From Cymbomonas tetramitiformis (lineage: Eukaryota > Chlorophyta > Pyramimonadophyceae > Pyramimonadales > Pyramimonadaceae), in NCBI GenBank assembly GCA_001247695.2, contig LGRX02035356.1, positions 19,418 to 83,417 of the forward strand: a stretch of 64,000 nucleotides of DNA. Direction: 5' to 3'. The notes beneath the pieces were generated by a model, which saw only the letters and a list, made by a program, of their open reading frames with translations, had not been told where the DNA came from and did no database searches. This document shows, one piece after another, positions 32,317 through 43,694 of the stretch (its first letter is position 1; each line of letters starts with the position of its first letter). Position numbers and translations under genes: made by a program.

Positions 32317-35300
32317 ATGGCCGCCATGAAAACCACTGGCATGATGTCTATGGGCAAATGCACACAGAAAAGTCTGAAAATGCGTCAAAGCACCCCGGTG
32401 AAGGTTGCATCCAAGCCTTCCTGCCGTGGGCGTGGCCACCTTGTATGTGAGAACCGCAGGTTGCACCTGCCAGTTGTCCCTGACATTCTATGCGTGAATC
32501 TTAGTGCCACTCCTGTTTAGCTGTCGTTAGAGTGTGTGGAGCTAAATGTGCGGTTGCTGCGCAGCGATAAGCTCTGGATCCCTAACTCTGCAAGGCCCGA
32601 GGCAGACGTAGCACAGTCCAACAGGTGCGAGGCAGAGAGGTCTATGGATGGTTTGTTGGCGTGTTTCCTATGTTAAAAGACGCTAGCTAACAGCTCTTTT
32701 ATCACACAGTGGATCCTACCCAGTCAACGACATATCAGCGCGCCAGTCGGAGCCCCCTCCTGCACACCTTATGGAGCGTTTCCAAAGCGTGTTGGGAAAT
32801 CTCTTTCAGGAGGTACACATCGCGGGGCTACTCTTTGAATGTTCCCCGATCTAATTCACCATATTGCTTCATATTCCCAACAATATCAGTGACCGTAAGC
32901 TGAGACATTAACTTCGCCCGCAGCGCATAGTCCGTCTTGGCGGAGCGGTGGACGACGATATGGCCAACCTGATTGTTGCGCAGCTCCTTTACCTTGACGG
33001 CGCAGATGCTGAAACTGTAACGCTCTTTATCACCTTCCTCTTATGTATTTTGCCTTGTTGTATTTGATCCCACTTGCATATGCCTCTTTCTTTAGGTTTT
33101 GGTGCGTGAACTGCTAAGCTGACGCAGCACCGTCAGTGTTCTCCCTCAGACGCACTTTTTTCCCGTTGTCCTCCGTGCTTTAAGACTCTGCAAATTTTTG
33201 TCGCTTTAAGGCTCGACAACTTTTTGTTGGAATACCGAACTTGGTATGAGGAGCAGAGTCTTTGCTCCTTCGCTCCTCAAACTTTGCTCTGGGATTCGAC
33301 AGGATATCAAAATCTATGTGAACTCGCCTGGTGGTTCTGTTACAGCAGGTACGTCCACCTTGAGACGTGCTCTTCTTTCGCCTGTTTCTTTGTTTTAGCT
33401 CTGCCTTCACTGCTATGTTTCGCAACGAACAGTAGTGGTTTCCGTCCATTAGCTTCGGGAAACTGCGGGACACGCTACTAGTGATGCTCATAGTAGTGAA
33501 GCTGTTTTGGTCACTGGAAGGCGCTGCATGGCGGCTTTTACACGGCGAGTGTGCAAACCACAGGAATGGCTATCTTTGACACCATGCGCTATATCCGCCC
33601 CGACTGCAGCACTATTTGCGTCGGCCTCGCGGCCTCCATGGGTGAGTCTCATTTTTCTTTCACCTAGGTGCACCAAGGGACCTCGCTCAGGTTTTGTCGC
33701 CACCCTTGCACCGATCCTGTGATATCAGACGGAAACTACATTCGAGAACATGGTTACAGTCGAAGCCGCTTAGTCAAAACTTTTGCGCACGTCCTGCGAA
33801 GTGCCCGTTGCCCGTTTGCACCCTCAAGTGTTTTACTCTCCTGGATCCGTCACGCAGGTGCCTTCTTGCTATCAAGCGGTGCTAAGGGCAAGCGCTTGAG
33901 TTTGCCAAACTCTCGGATCATGATCCATCAGGTTCGAAGGCTAACCCACAGTCAGTACGGCCCCGAGAATTCGTTTTTGCAAATAGCTCTGCTGAAACTG
34001 CGCCGTATGCGGAATTCAGCACAGCCATAAGCGGAAACAAATAGCACTTCCACAGTCCACTTCATGCACACCGAGTCTTCTCGACTGCAGAGGAATACCT
34101 GCCACCTCTCCACAAACTCCGCAAAGCAGTCGCCTTGTTGGTAGGAGGAAGAGATTTGCCCGGGCAAGTAGCATAGGTCGCACCGCGCTCGCCTTGCTGA
34201 GCGATTGCTCGGGTCACTCGAATGCCGTTGCGGATATTTTTTACGTTTGCCCTCTATGCCTGACGGCCTGCAGAGCTGGATCTTTTCTCTCTCGCCGTTT
34301 GCAAGCGTGGAAGTGCAGGGCCCCTTTGTGAACCTTCCTGCCAAACGAACTATCTCTGATGTGAAGCCTGGAGTTCGCTCAAGCAGTTGAACGCCTTGAT
34401 CTTTGCATTTATGAGCCTCGTTCGTGTTAGTGAGGTATAAGTGCAAAGATTGCTTGGGAGCTTCAGCAGGTTTCTGGACCGCAAGTGCTTCAAGCTTGCT
34501 GTTCGACTGAAGTTAGGACGTGACGTGTTTGAGCGCCAGTTTCAAAGGTTTTGAGTCGATAGACCGGACTCCCCCTGCGACATGCATTCCTGTTGCTTGA
34601 CGGGGTTTTATTGATCCCCTTGGTGGTCGCAGCCTCTTGGAGGAGCGCAAGGTCAGGCGGCGGATATTGAGATTCAGGTTAGACTCGTGTGACTTCAGCA
34701 CCTTAAACGATACCTTCGGGAACTCGTCACGTCCCGCTTTAGGCAAAAGTTCCCCTCGTCCTTGGCTGTGGTGTTTGCAGACAACAAAGAATTTGGTTGC
34801 GACCACAGTTCCCTGGCACTGCTCAGGAGCGGATCCACTCACTACAGGCTGACTAGTCCGCCTGTAGTTGAGCTATCTCAGCCTCGAAAACAAGATGTGT
34901 GCTTCTCGCTAGATTAGCTTAGAGACGATCTCGTTGCGTTGTCACTTTTTCACGCAAAATACATCGATCTTTGGAATAAGCAACACGCATCTGCCTCGTC
35001 ATTGTGGCCTCACTTTGTAAAGTGTTTCACGTCTTGAAATATGCCTGGAGCAGAACTGGCTGTAGTGTTAAGCTTCTCGTGGTTGCATCCTGTACGATCT
35101 TGCGCATTCCTGCTGGTGATGCCGCTATGCTGCTATTGCGTTGGTGGACTCGCAGGCGAATGAGATCATGCATCACAAAGCCACGTTGAGCGCGTACATC
35201 GCGGAGTTCTCCGGCCAGGCATGTCCCCACCTGTCCAACGTAGAGGTCACACTGCCGAGGATACTTCCTTTCTTTCGCTCTCTGTTGTTTCTGGTGAGGC

Positions 35301-35501
35301 TGGTATGGCTTCTCATATCACTTGCTTCCGGCCCACTGGATGGAACAGACTTTGGAGAAGATCATCATAGACACCGACCGTGATTTCTTCATGTCCGCGG
35401 ACGAAGCTCAGGAGTACGGCTTGATAGACATGGTCGTATCGTCGCCGGATACTGAGGCCTCCAAACAAATTGAGATGTATCCAAAATACGAGCTGAAATA
35501 G
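32317..35501 (+). CDS. CLPP5: Plastid ATP-dependent Clp protease proteolytic subunit, nine exons
   Basis: Reconstructed by hand. Exons: 32317-32459, 32710-32812, 32924-33016, 33303-33348, 33564-33641, 33858-33931, 34633-34677, 35156-35218, 35349-35501. All phases agree and give 265 residues. Introns are GT-AG except the one after exon 8, which is GC-AG (CAG|GCATGT). Exon 1 is basic and almost free of acidic residues, like a plastid transit peptide. The mature part has [69 protein letters not shown] and [20 protein letters not shown]. The catalytic triad is Ser153, His178 and Asp227, with the same spacing (25 and 49) as in E. coli ClpP. The sequence is closest to plant ClpP5. It is a serine peptidase of the stromal Clp core, degrading unfolded proteins fed by ClpC. 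Exon 1 is the least certain part, because its donor (CAG|GTTGCA) is weak, though its phase fits. Confidence 0.9.
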
Positions 35502-37570
35502 TACGTGAATGTCCCCTTATGCTTTCTCTCTTTAAGCCCTCCTGTCCCCTCGCGCTCGTGTGCACTTGCCTGATGTACCCTTCATGTTCAGTGAGAATAG
35601 GTGGAGCGCAGCGTGTACCAAACTCTCCTGATATTAAACGTGTACTTGACGAGGCCTGTGCCCTTAGGAACATCTTGTTTTCTCCAGGTCACTGCCTCGA
35701 CGTTGCCTGCTGTTTTCAAGGCAGCTTTAGGAGTACTCCTTTTTGGTCACTCAGGTGAAAACGTGACATCCGGCTTCTTGTTCTAAATAACTCAAGCACT
35801 GGGTTTGTGGGGGTTTGGTGTCACAGTGACTAACTAATTCGGTGCACTCGCTGGTTCCAAGGAGGGCATATCCGTGATTCAGATGTTGCTTCCATCCTTC
35901 GATGACTCTAGCAATTGGATAGTTGCGTTTGCAAAAAGATCCCCTCCATAACAGGAGTCGACATTCTTTCCGATCTCGTGAGACAGGCCCGAGCTACGAG
36001 CATCAATCCCCGGATGTGGTGAAACTATACATATAATCACATAGGAAGTACATATATTTATTTGTATAAGTATATTGGCTACTGGATTGTACAACATTCC
36101 TCTGGCACTCTTGCACTTTCTAAATCAACCTCTCATAAGTGAATAGAGAACGTTCCATGTGTATTCATGGCTTGCATTTGCTAAGACACCATGTAGAAAT
36201 ATTTTCTGAAAGAAATTGCTTTTGTGGTCAAGCTTTTCTTAACACCATAAGTTCGGTCGCCACATCTCATCCACAGGGAGCCTGCACTTCGCCTCCTTCT
36301 CCGTGCCTCGTTAGAGCTTCAGGTAACCTAGCCAGTATTAGATCATTTTTTAATAAAGCTTCAATATCCATACTAAAATTAGTTTAATTTCAGAGGGTTA
36401 ACTTTTATAGTATATTGTAAAAATGAATAAAAAACTATACATTACCAACTTTTTAAAGCCTCCTGTCGGATTTGAGTTGTAGGGGTGGGGATCGACATCC
36501 GCAAGAAGTGCGACGGTGGGATGCTCCTTGAGGAGGAAACCATTAGAAACATGCGGCCTCCTCTGCCGCGCAAATGCGCAACGATGCAAATGCCTGTTGT
36601 CGCCCGTTGGAATTGCCGTAGACGTCTCCAATTACAGCTTCTGCGAATTACCCTATGGCAACATCTCGAGGCGGGAAACCAAACGGTTTGCCTCTGGCAA
36701 GACGGGAGTGTCTATGGCGGACGTGTCGGATTCGCTGGAGTTGATCGCTACATGGTGATAAGGATGAATGCATACCATATAATATATAGGGTTTATTTCA
36801 GTATGAGCGTATGCAAATGCAGAATATCGCAGTATGAGCGTAGGCAACTGATTTAATGGCAGTGCGAGCGTAGGCAAATGACCCTTGATGCAGTAAATTG
36901 TGTAGGCGAATTGTTGAGGGTGAAGGTAGTTTGGGGGGCAGCACGTCACAACTGAGAGTATATGAAGGGGGAGGGGAGGGGATCCGAATCCACATGGGGG
37001 ACATCGCCGTTGCGGGGAGGAATGGGGGTGGGGGGGGCAGGGGGTATATTGACAGGAAAAAAAATCCGCGAGTTGCTCAAATGCGATTTTAAGAAAACAG
37101 ATTGTCATACCCAATGAAGGATCGAACCTCCATCTTCCAAAGCGCTAAATGCCCAATACAAGCGATTAAAACGCTGATCTACGACGATCGATTGATGAAT
37201 GCTAATCTAGTTATTTATTGCACCTATAGACTTTCATACCAAATGAATAAATTATTATTATCATTTGTGCGACGTGATATATCGATATATATACATAAAA
37301 TTATACGGCTATCCATATGCAGCTCCACCCGCCATATATGGCGGGTAAATCATACCCCGTGCATTTCGAGCCCTGCAAGGCGCGTACGATCGAAGCAGGC
37401 CAAGGCATCTTAGGGGTAGAAGGTCCACGCAGGGTAAACCCAAAATTTGGTGTAAGTTCTAGGTTTTAAGGGGAGTAAATAGGGTTTTACAGATCGCAAT
37501 TTGAAGAAAGTGGGTTGAAAGGCAAGCATATAAATGAAGAGGTTACAACAAATAGCAAATGTGGCTGAAT
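35502..37570. other. Intergenic, no gene supported
   Basis: It begins with the 3' flank of CLPP5. Short protein-like pieces near 36485-36760 (CELPYGNISRRETKRF and an overlapping frame) could be exon remnants but have no recognised domain. CAGTATGAGCGTAGGCAA is repeated three times at 36800-36880, and a G-rich run lies near 36960-37050. Confidence 0.3.
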
Positions 37571-37579
37571 AAGGCTGAG

Positions 37580-37915
37580 GATGTATGCACACATCCCTAG
37601 GCATGCGTATGGGATAGCTGCAGCGGCTGGGGTGCAATGGCATCGAAACTCACCTCGACACGTGAGGTGCCCTTTAAGGTAGGCCGGTGTGTGTGGAGGA
37701 GCATGGACATCCGAGACCCCACCACGAGGGGGGGTGCAGAGTGGGGGCGGGCGCATGGGTGGGCGGTGGCGGGATGAGGTGCTAGTCGGACCAACACATC
37801 CCTGGGCATGCGTATGGGATAACTGCATCGGCTGGGTTGCAATGGCATCGAAACTCGCCTCGACACGTGAGGTGCCCTTTAAGGTAGGCCGGTGTGTGTG
37901 TGGAGGGGCATCCCT
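37580..37915. repeat. Tandem duplication, about 210-bp period
   Basis: CACATCCCT(A/G)GGCATGCGTATGGG, then ATGGCATCGAAACTC and GACACGTGAGGTGCCCTTTAA, occurs twice (about 37585-37700 and 37795-37905) with small differences, separated by GTG-rich spacer. Not coding by any convincing frame. Confidence 0.65.
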
Positions 37916-37929
37916 ACAAAATAAGGAAA

Positions 37930-38885
37930 GTTCTAAAGGCTTAAAAGCCCAATGGAACTCGGCTTGGAATCCCATTGGAACCCTTTGGAATTCCATAGCA
38001 AAGGAAACCAATGCGTTAACAGTGTCTGTTCAAGGGCTTAAAAGAGCAAATGTCCACTTCCAGGCCGATTCCAAGCCGATTCCAACGGCTTGGCATTGGA
38101 CATTTGCTCTTTCAGCCTTTGGAAACCGCATGGAATTCTGATGAAAAGTCCTACGGGATTCCAAGCCGTTGGACGGTCGGCTTGGAATTCCATGGCACAT
38201 TTTCTATAGTTGCGTTAAAAGCGGTTTCCAAAGGGGTTCCAGAGGGGTTCCAGAGGGGTTGCAGAGGGGTTCCAAATTAGGTCCAATGGCCTTTCAAGCT
38301 GGTTCCAGAGGATTTCCATCCGTATTCCAAAGGGGTTCCAACTTACTTCCAATGGGTTTCCAAAGGCGGTCCAGACTAGTTCCGAATGGATTCCAGCCGG
38401 GTTCCAAATGGGTTCCAGCTGGGTTCCAAATGCATTCCATTGGAATTCCAAATTGAATCCAATGGGTTTCCAAGCGGGTTGCAAGGCGGGTCCAGAGGTA
38501 TTCCATCCTCATTCCAAAATCGATTCCGACTGTGTTCCATTGGAGTTCCAGTGGTTTTCCAAACTGATTCCAAAGGCGGTCCAGTTGAGTTCCAAATAGA
38601 TTTCAGCCGGGGTCCAAAGGGGTTCCAGTTGAGTTCCAAATGGGTTTCATTGGAATCCCAAAAGGAATCCAATGGCTTTCCAAGCGGGTTCCAAGATGCG
38701 TCCAGAGGGATTCCATGCACGTTCCAAATGGATTCCAACGTTATTCCAATGGGGTTCCAGGCTGATTCCAAAGGTTGTCCAGTCGATTTCCAAATGGATT
38801 CCAAGCGTATTCCGAGGGGATTCCGGTATATTTCCAAAGGAATTCCATATGGCTTATGTAACGGACTTCCAAAGGCTTGAAAATA
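37930..38885. repeat. Array of TTCCA motifs with 11-bp period
   Basis: From about 38215 to 38870 the sequence is a degenerate tandem repeat of TTCCANNNNGG, nearly every unit 11 bp (for example TTCCAGAGGGG repeated at 38235-38270). A looser zone with the same motif extends back to about 37930 and forward to about 38900. Because 11 is not a multiple of 3, the unit reads through all frames as an 11-residue repeat (FQxGSxxxPxG), so long open frames on both strands here are by-products, not genes. Confidence 0.8.
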
Positions 38886-38950
38886 TTATTATTTGAGGTT
38901 TAAACGGGTTCCAGCGGCTTGGGCGCTGATATTAGAGGAATTCCGGGGGC

Positions 38951-39823
38951 TTGGATAACGCTTGGAATTACTTAGTAAGCAATCTCTACCTTTTGGAAGC
39001 AGGGTTCCAGGGGACACTGTGCCAGGATTTCGGGGCATCTAGATCCTCCCACTCTCTCCAAAAAATCAAGAAAAGTGGATTGCTAAATGATTTAAGATGG
39101 TATTTAGATTTCCTCACAACACCATTCCTTTCATTCCACACGGCTACTGGACGGGGGATGACCCATAATTATGTTCTCCCGGGCGGAGGATGTTACAAAG
39201 ATGATTTCTCAGATGTCTGTATTATTGCCATTGACAGCCCCCCGAGCCAAGACTTTCCTGCTCATGACTGGAGTGGGACGCAGAAAAAGATTGCAAGGTG
39301 GTACATCAATGTCCTTCCTGAGAAGAAGATTACCGACAGAAGATTGAATTGCACCGGAGTTGACTCCGAGATCTGGCAGGAAGTCCTGGGTGAAAGGAAA
39401 CTTGTCATCCCCGACAGTCTCTGCCCGTGGCCCCTCCTGCAGGAGACCCGACAGAGTGCCCACCCAACAGAATACTACGGAGGACACTGTGACACGTCCT
39501 ACACGAACAAGGACAACAAACCATTTGTAGGGACTGTCACATGGCCCAAAGAACTTACATTGATGGGATACCTTCCGAAGCATTTTGGACAGGTTCTTAG
39601 CACCATAGGGGTCCACCAGAGAAGACTGAAGCCTCTCCTCAAGAAGCTTTCCAGGCTGTGCAGATACCACACTCGCATTAGACGTGACGCCTTCCTTAAT
39701 GGTCATGCTAGAGTCGAGAACCATGACCCTCTCAGAACCACACTTAGCCGAATTACTGGTATCACTGAAGAAGAAGCTGTTGAAAGAGCAAAACATGTTT
39801 TTCCCTTAACCTCCCGTGAATGA
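38951..39823 (+). CDS. Unknown 290-residue protein
   Basis: An intact frame from ATG 38951 to TGA 39823, with balanced amino-acid composition unlike the surrounding repeats. It contains DLRWYLDFLTTPFLSFHTAT, GGGCYKDDFSDVCIIAIDSP, a run of Lys/Arg helices near residues 230-250 (LKPLLKKLSRLCRYHTRIRR), and a C-terminal ITGITEEEAVERAKHVFPL. No family was recognised. The absence of stops over 870 bases in ordinary-composition DNA supports a real or recently real gene. It sits directly after the 11-bp array and could belong to an undescribed mobile element. Splicing with other exons cannot be excluded. Confidence 0.5.
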   Translation: MDNAWNYLVSNLYLLEAGFQGTLCQDFGASRSSHSLQKIKKSGLLNDLRWYLDFLTTPFLSFHTATGRGMTHNYVLPGGGCYKDDFSDVCIIAIDSPPSQDFPAHDWSGTQKKIARWYINVLPEKKITDRRLNCTGVDSEIWQEVLGERKLVIPDSLCPWPLLQETRQSAHPTEYYGGHCDTSYTNKDNKPFVGTVTWPKELTLMGYLPKHFGQVLSTIGVHQRRLKPLLKKLSRLCRYHTRIRRDAFLNGHARVENHDPLRTTLSRITGITEEEAVERAKHVFPLTSRE

Positions 39824-40644
39824 CTATCATCTCCATCCTTTCTCCTCTCTTCACTCAGATGAACACTTTATTAACACTTCCTCCCCCTCTTAGGTGAGGG
39901 GTACCCCCTCCCTCCTACCTTAGCCCCGCCCCTCCACCCCCACACCCGCCCCTCCACCCCCGCCTTCCCGACCCTCCGCCACCGCCCTTCGTTCCTCCGC
40001 CTCGCTTCCGCCCTCTTTTTCCATCACAGATGCAGCCTCGCTCCGCTTCCACCTCCTCTGCTGTTTCTCCGCCGGCACGACCTTTTTAGCGCTCTGCGTA
40101 GTTTTGACCTGCCGCGGTTTCCTAGGTTGATATGACCTAGATGAGCCCTTCGGGGCGCGCTATGAGGATGATTTCAGCTCCCTCTGTTCTTCAGTTGCCT
40201 GCTTGCAGGATTACAGCGGACTCATGACATTGTCATTATTCTCAGCGTAAATGTTATATTATTATCATTATTATTATTATCCAGGGGTCTGGACCATTGC
40301 AGTCCAACCCCACGGAACCATGGGTTCAAAGTGATATTATTGTTTTACAGCATTAATACAAGGGTCTGGAACAATGATTTCAAGGGCTTAATTCGTTGCG
40401 ATTCCACGCGGACGGAACCATGGTTCCAAATATATGCGTGGTAAATGTTCCAGGAGTTTGGAACATGAGTTCCGGTGGTTTGGAACAATGGTTCCATGTT
40501 CAGATCACATGCACGATGCTAGTGTTCACAAAAGAGCCAGCAAATACGGGACACAATTCTACAGCGCTTACAAAATAATATTTACTTAATTGGTGCTTCA
40601 CCGCTTGGAGTGGGGAGGGCTAAGTAACCGTGCACAAATAGTTG
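39824..40644. other. Intergenic, C-rich tract and GGAACCATGGTTCC motifs
   Basis: A C-rich tract at 39885-39970 (CCCCTCC/CCACCCCC) is followed by ordinary DNA. Near 40290-40500 there are several GGAACCATGG(T/G)TTCC-type palindromic motifs related to the TTCCA array upstream. No gene. Confidence 0.4.
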
Positions 40645-40796
40645 CTATGAGTCTTCATCGGTTGCACTACCATCCTCCTCGCTACCATCTTGGTCCGCAT
40701 CCCCCTTCTTCGGGGTATAATATGTGTCCTCTTCCGATTCAGAATCGCCTTCTTGCGTTGCTGCCGGTACGACTACCTCCTTTTCGGTTACTACCT

Positions 40797-40874
40797 CTAT
40801 TTCTTTTGCTTTTTCTTTGGTTCCTCGGCTTTGCTGGCCTTCCTCTTCTTCTTGAAACCGACGTTAGCGTCGGT
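40797..40874 (-). CDS. Possible last exon of a basic nuclear protein
   Basis: On the minus strand a good acceptor (TTGCAG at about 40875-40880) is followed by 25 codons and a TAG: TDANVGFKKKRKASKAEEPK then KKQKK. This Lys-rich end looks like a nuclear localisation tail. A neighbouring frame downstream (to TAG 40645-40647) is strikingly acidic (EGDSESEEDTYYTPKKGDAD), and a third frame has RRRGRPAKPRN, like an AT-hook. They cannot all be real, and purine-rich composition may explain them. Upstream exons were not found. Confidence 0.25.
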   Translation of the reverse strand, partial: TDANVGFKKKRKASKAEEPKKKQKK

Positions 40875-40919
40875 CTGCAATACGGAGGAGGTGTACCGGG
40901 AGGCACGGACAGCTCAGGG

Positions 40920-41230
40920 CTATGCCCCAAGGCGTATGCCCCATGGGTATGCCCCGAGGCGTATGCCCCATGGGTATGCCCCGAGGTGTATGCCCCCTGG
41001 GTATGCCCCGAGGCGTATGCCCCATGGGTATGCCCCGAGGCGTATGCCCCATGGGTATGCCCCGAGGCGTATGCCCCATGGGTATGCCCCGAGGCGTATG
41101 CCCCATGGGTATGCCCCGAGGCGTATGCCCCATGGGTATGCCCCGAGGCGTATGCCCCATGGGTATGCCCCGAGGCGTATGCCCCATGGGTATGCCCCGA
41201 GGCGTATGCCCCATGGGTATGCCCCGAGCG
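40920..41230. repeat. 27-bp minisatellite, about 11 copies
   Basis: Unit CCCCGAGGCGTATGCCCCAT plus GGGTATG, almost perfectly conserved. Every frame on both strands is open across it (PEAYAPWVC, APRRMPHGY and PRGVCPMGM on plus; GIPMGHTPR on minus), so the frames are not evidence of a protein. Confidence 0.9.
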
Positions 41231-42601
41231 TGCATGCCCCACTCGCGAATAATGGGGAATTATCGGATATTCACATAAGTGAGCGAGTGGGGAAAATAAT
41301 CGATGACAAAGCAGATTTCAGGAGAAGATCTGTAATGAAATGATTCATGGTAGATTCCAGGAGAAGATCTGCAATGGCAATACAAGTATCATGATCTGCC
41401 TGATGATTGGTGGAGGAGTAACAGAATCAGGCATGGTCTGCTGGTAATTGGCCGATGACAGATGTCAATCTAGGAATCCTGCTAGTGAGTTAAAGAGCAA
41501 CATGATGAAAGGGGAAGCTTGGGAAAAGTGAACCTCAGTGAGTGTTGACCAAGTGAAAGAATTGTACAAGTTTTACGTGTTAGGATTGGGCATGATGCCA
41601 AGACTGAACATAGGGATATAGATGTTATAGGTCTGCGACCATACATTATATCGAAAAGTGATAGTATTGCTAGGCTGTGTAGCCAGTATATGTCATGCAA
41701 TTAAACAGTGGAATATAAGGCTAGAAGCCTATGTGATACACCAAAAACAATAGAAAACATAAAAAGAAAAGAAAGAAGATAAAAGAAAAGAAAGGAAAAT
41801 AAAGAGAAAAATATGTATAAGTTATCAGGAGTGTGCCTGGTACAAATTGGTTCTCAGATGATGGGAGCGTTCTATGGACCTGTGGGATCTGCGAGTTACA
41901 TGATGTTGGAGATGGCGACTTTGGTGTTTGCGTTTTGAGCGGCTTCAGCTTGCGTTTGACGGCTCAAAATACGCGCGGTACGTGCGTTATAAACACGGAA
42001 AGGTTTCGCTATGGGACCTTCTTTGTGAAGGATTTGGTTGAAGATCTTCTTGTGGGGACTTAAGATGAGGCTACAAGATGACTTGGGCGACTTTTCGTTT
42101 TTGAGTTTTGAGCTATCTCTGCTTACCTTCGACGGCTCAAAATGCGCGCGTTACGTGCACTAAAAACACGGAAAAGTTTCGCTGCGGGATCTTCTTTGTG
42201 GAGGATTTGGTTGAGATCTGCGTTATCTTGCTTTTTCTTAAGGCTCTGGGCGAGATTTGACACTTGATCTTAAGAATGTTCGGTTCTGGTCCACTCCGAC
42301 GGCTATAGAGCTGGCATATTATGCGCGTGGACGTCTTTGGTGGACCCGTATGGCCGCTTTTCGCTGGGTGTTTGCCAGATGTCGCGGATGCTAAGATTTG
42401 TTGCTGATTCCTTAAGTGTGAGCTTAAGTATGGGGGGGGAGAGTACAAGCTTCCTTCTGAGACATAAATAAGCAGGACCGCTGGGGACTATGATAAAACT
42501 TTGCGGAATAGCACAAATAGCAAAAAAACTTTCAGTTTTTAAGCATCCTAGAAGAGATTAGAGTCAGATGAGCCAGATCTTGTATCCCCACCATACTTAA
42601 G
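41231..42601. other. Intergenic, A-rich tract and a tandem duplication
   Basis: An A/G-rich tract lies at 41745-41820. A segment containing GACGGCTCAAAAT(A/G)CGCGCG, ACACGGAAA(A/G)GTTTCGCT and GAGGATTTGGTTGA is present twice (about 41934-42060 and 42105-42220). No gene was recognised before the exon candidate at 42602. Confidence 0.45.
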
Positions 42602-42669
42602 GCTATTTTTGGCAGCTTGTTTCTACACCCCCTGTCGCGGGGCCTGGACACATCAAGCCGATTCCTTTT
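42602..42669 (+). pseudogene. Exon fragment interrupted by the Ty3/gypsy insertion, left half
   Basis: After a possible acceptor (ATACTTAAG) the frame reads YFWQLVSTPPVAGPGHIKPI. It continues in phase across the insertion, once one CTTTT copy is removed, into TEEGIEKLEHTLQALKDILG at 57096 onward. This continuity shows the 14.4-kb element landed in an exon. No domain was recognised. Confidence 0.45.
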
Positions 42670-43095
42670 TGTGCTAGGAGGCAAGCACAAGAGCAAGAAA
42701 AACGGCTAAGTATAAAACGCAGAAGTACTCAGTACGGAGTACAGTAGGACCGATCAGAATGATGTTGATGTGAGGTGCCTAGACTGTTGTACGGAGTACT
42801 CAGTACAGTTGAGTTATGGAAAGAGTTCCTGAATGTATAAGAACTCTAAGAGTAACCCGTTTCGGGGAGATGAACTGAACTGAAAAGTAAAACATAAAAG
42901 TAAAGAGCCGTAACTGCTGTATATTGTGTATTGAAAGCATGCACTGATAGCAAAAGCATAACTATTAAGATTTACGAAACCGAAGTCTTGTAGTTGACCA
43001 ATCGTAAGCATACCTCGTGCGGTCGTTTAATAAGTGTAGAATAGTATAAGTCCGAAACCGTAAAGAAGAGAAGAAGTCAAGTGTGGACTCCTACA
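42670..43095 (+). repeat. 5' LTR of the 14.4-kb Ty3/gypsy element
   Basis: 426 bp, identical by eye to the 3' LTR at 56665-57090. It contains the inverted motif GTACTCAGTACGGAGTAC twice. Confidence 0.95.
42711..42717 (+). promoter_or_regulatory. TATA box in the 5' LTR
   Basis: TATAAAA about 40 bases into the LTR, the likely core promoter for the genomic RNA. The same box is in the 3' LTR at 56706. Confidence 0.5.
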
Positions 43096-43694
43096 AAATG
43101 GTAATTAGTTCGTGTTTTCACGTTGCTTCCTTGTCTTTCTTGCGCAAATTCTGATCAACCCGCCCCGCCTTGTGCGATTAGTTAGCGAGTACTAGCACTA
43201 CGAAATCGAGAATGCCTGTGCTCTCGTTCTTGTTGCGCGGTGGTGTGTGGGATTGAGGGTTCCAGGTTGCTTGGAGCCGCGTCGGTGTGGAGAAATCTAG
43301 CTCGACGACAATCTTTTTAGGTGCGAGCGTTGCCTTAAGTCCTGGCACGCATACACGCATAGCACGCATACGTGCTTTTTGGACTCGCAGGTGCGGGATT
43401 TTGGAATCTTCTCCGTTTTTCGGCAATTTCGACCCTTCGCGGCGGAAGCGCTGCGCAAATTTTTCAATTTTGCGTAAGCCTTTGCTGAAATTCGGGGTTG
43501 GTTCGGGGATTCCCCTACCTTTGATTTAGCTTTCTAGGATCTTCCTTTCCGGAAATCTCCGCGCTTCGGCCGGTGTAGCCACTTGTGCTCGGGCGCAAGT
43601 GGTAAATTTCTAGATCGGCGGTTGCTAGTTGCTACGTGTGTCGTGTACACTTTCGGCTTTAGCTAGATTGAATCTCACGCATAGCACGCATACT
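43096..43694 (+). other. Untranslated leader of the Ty3/gypsy element
   Basis: Begins AAATGGTAATTAG directly after the LTR; the TGG three bases in fits a primer-binding site, but the tRNA could not be identified. AGCACGCATA appears three times (about 43355-43690). No coding frame. Confidence 0.5.

Noticed and set aside
37105..37185. tRNA-like segment on the minus strand (GGAGGTTCGATCC)
   Set aside because: It resembles a T arm and pol III B box, but the B box is one base short, the T stem has a mismatch, and no acceptor, D or anticodon arms pair properly.
38169..38880. Several long overlapping frames on both strands
   Set aside because: They follow from the 11-bp repeat, which reads through every frame; the FQxGSxxxP protein repeat has no independent support.
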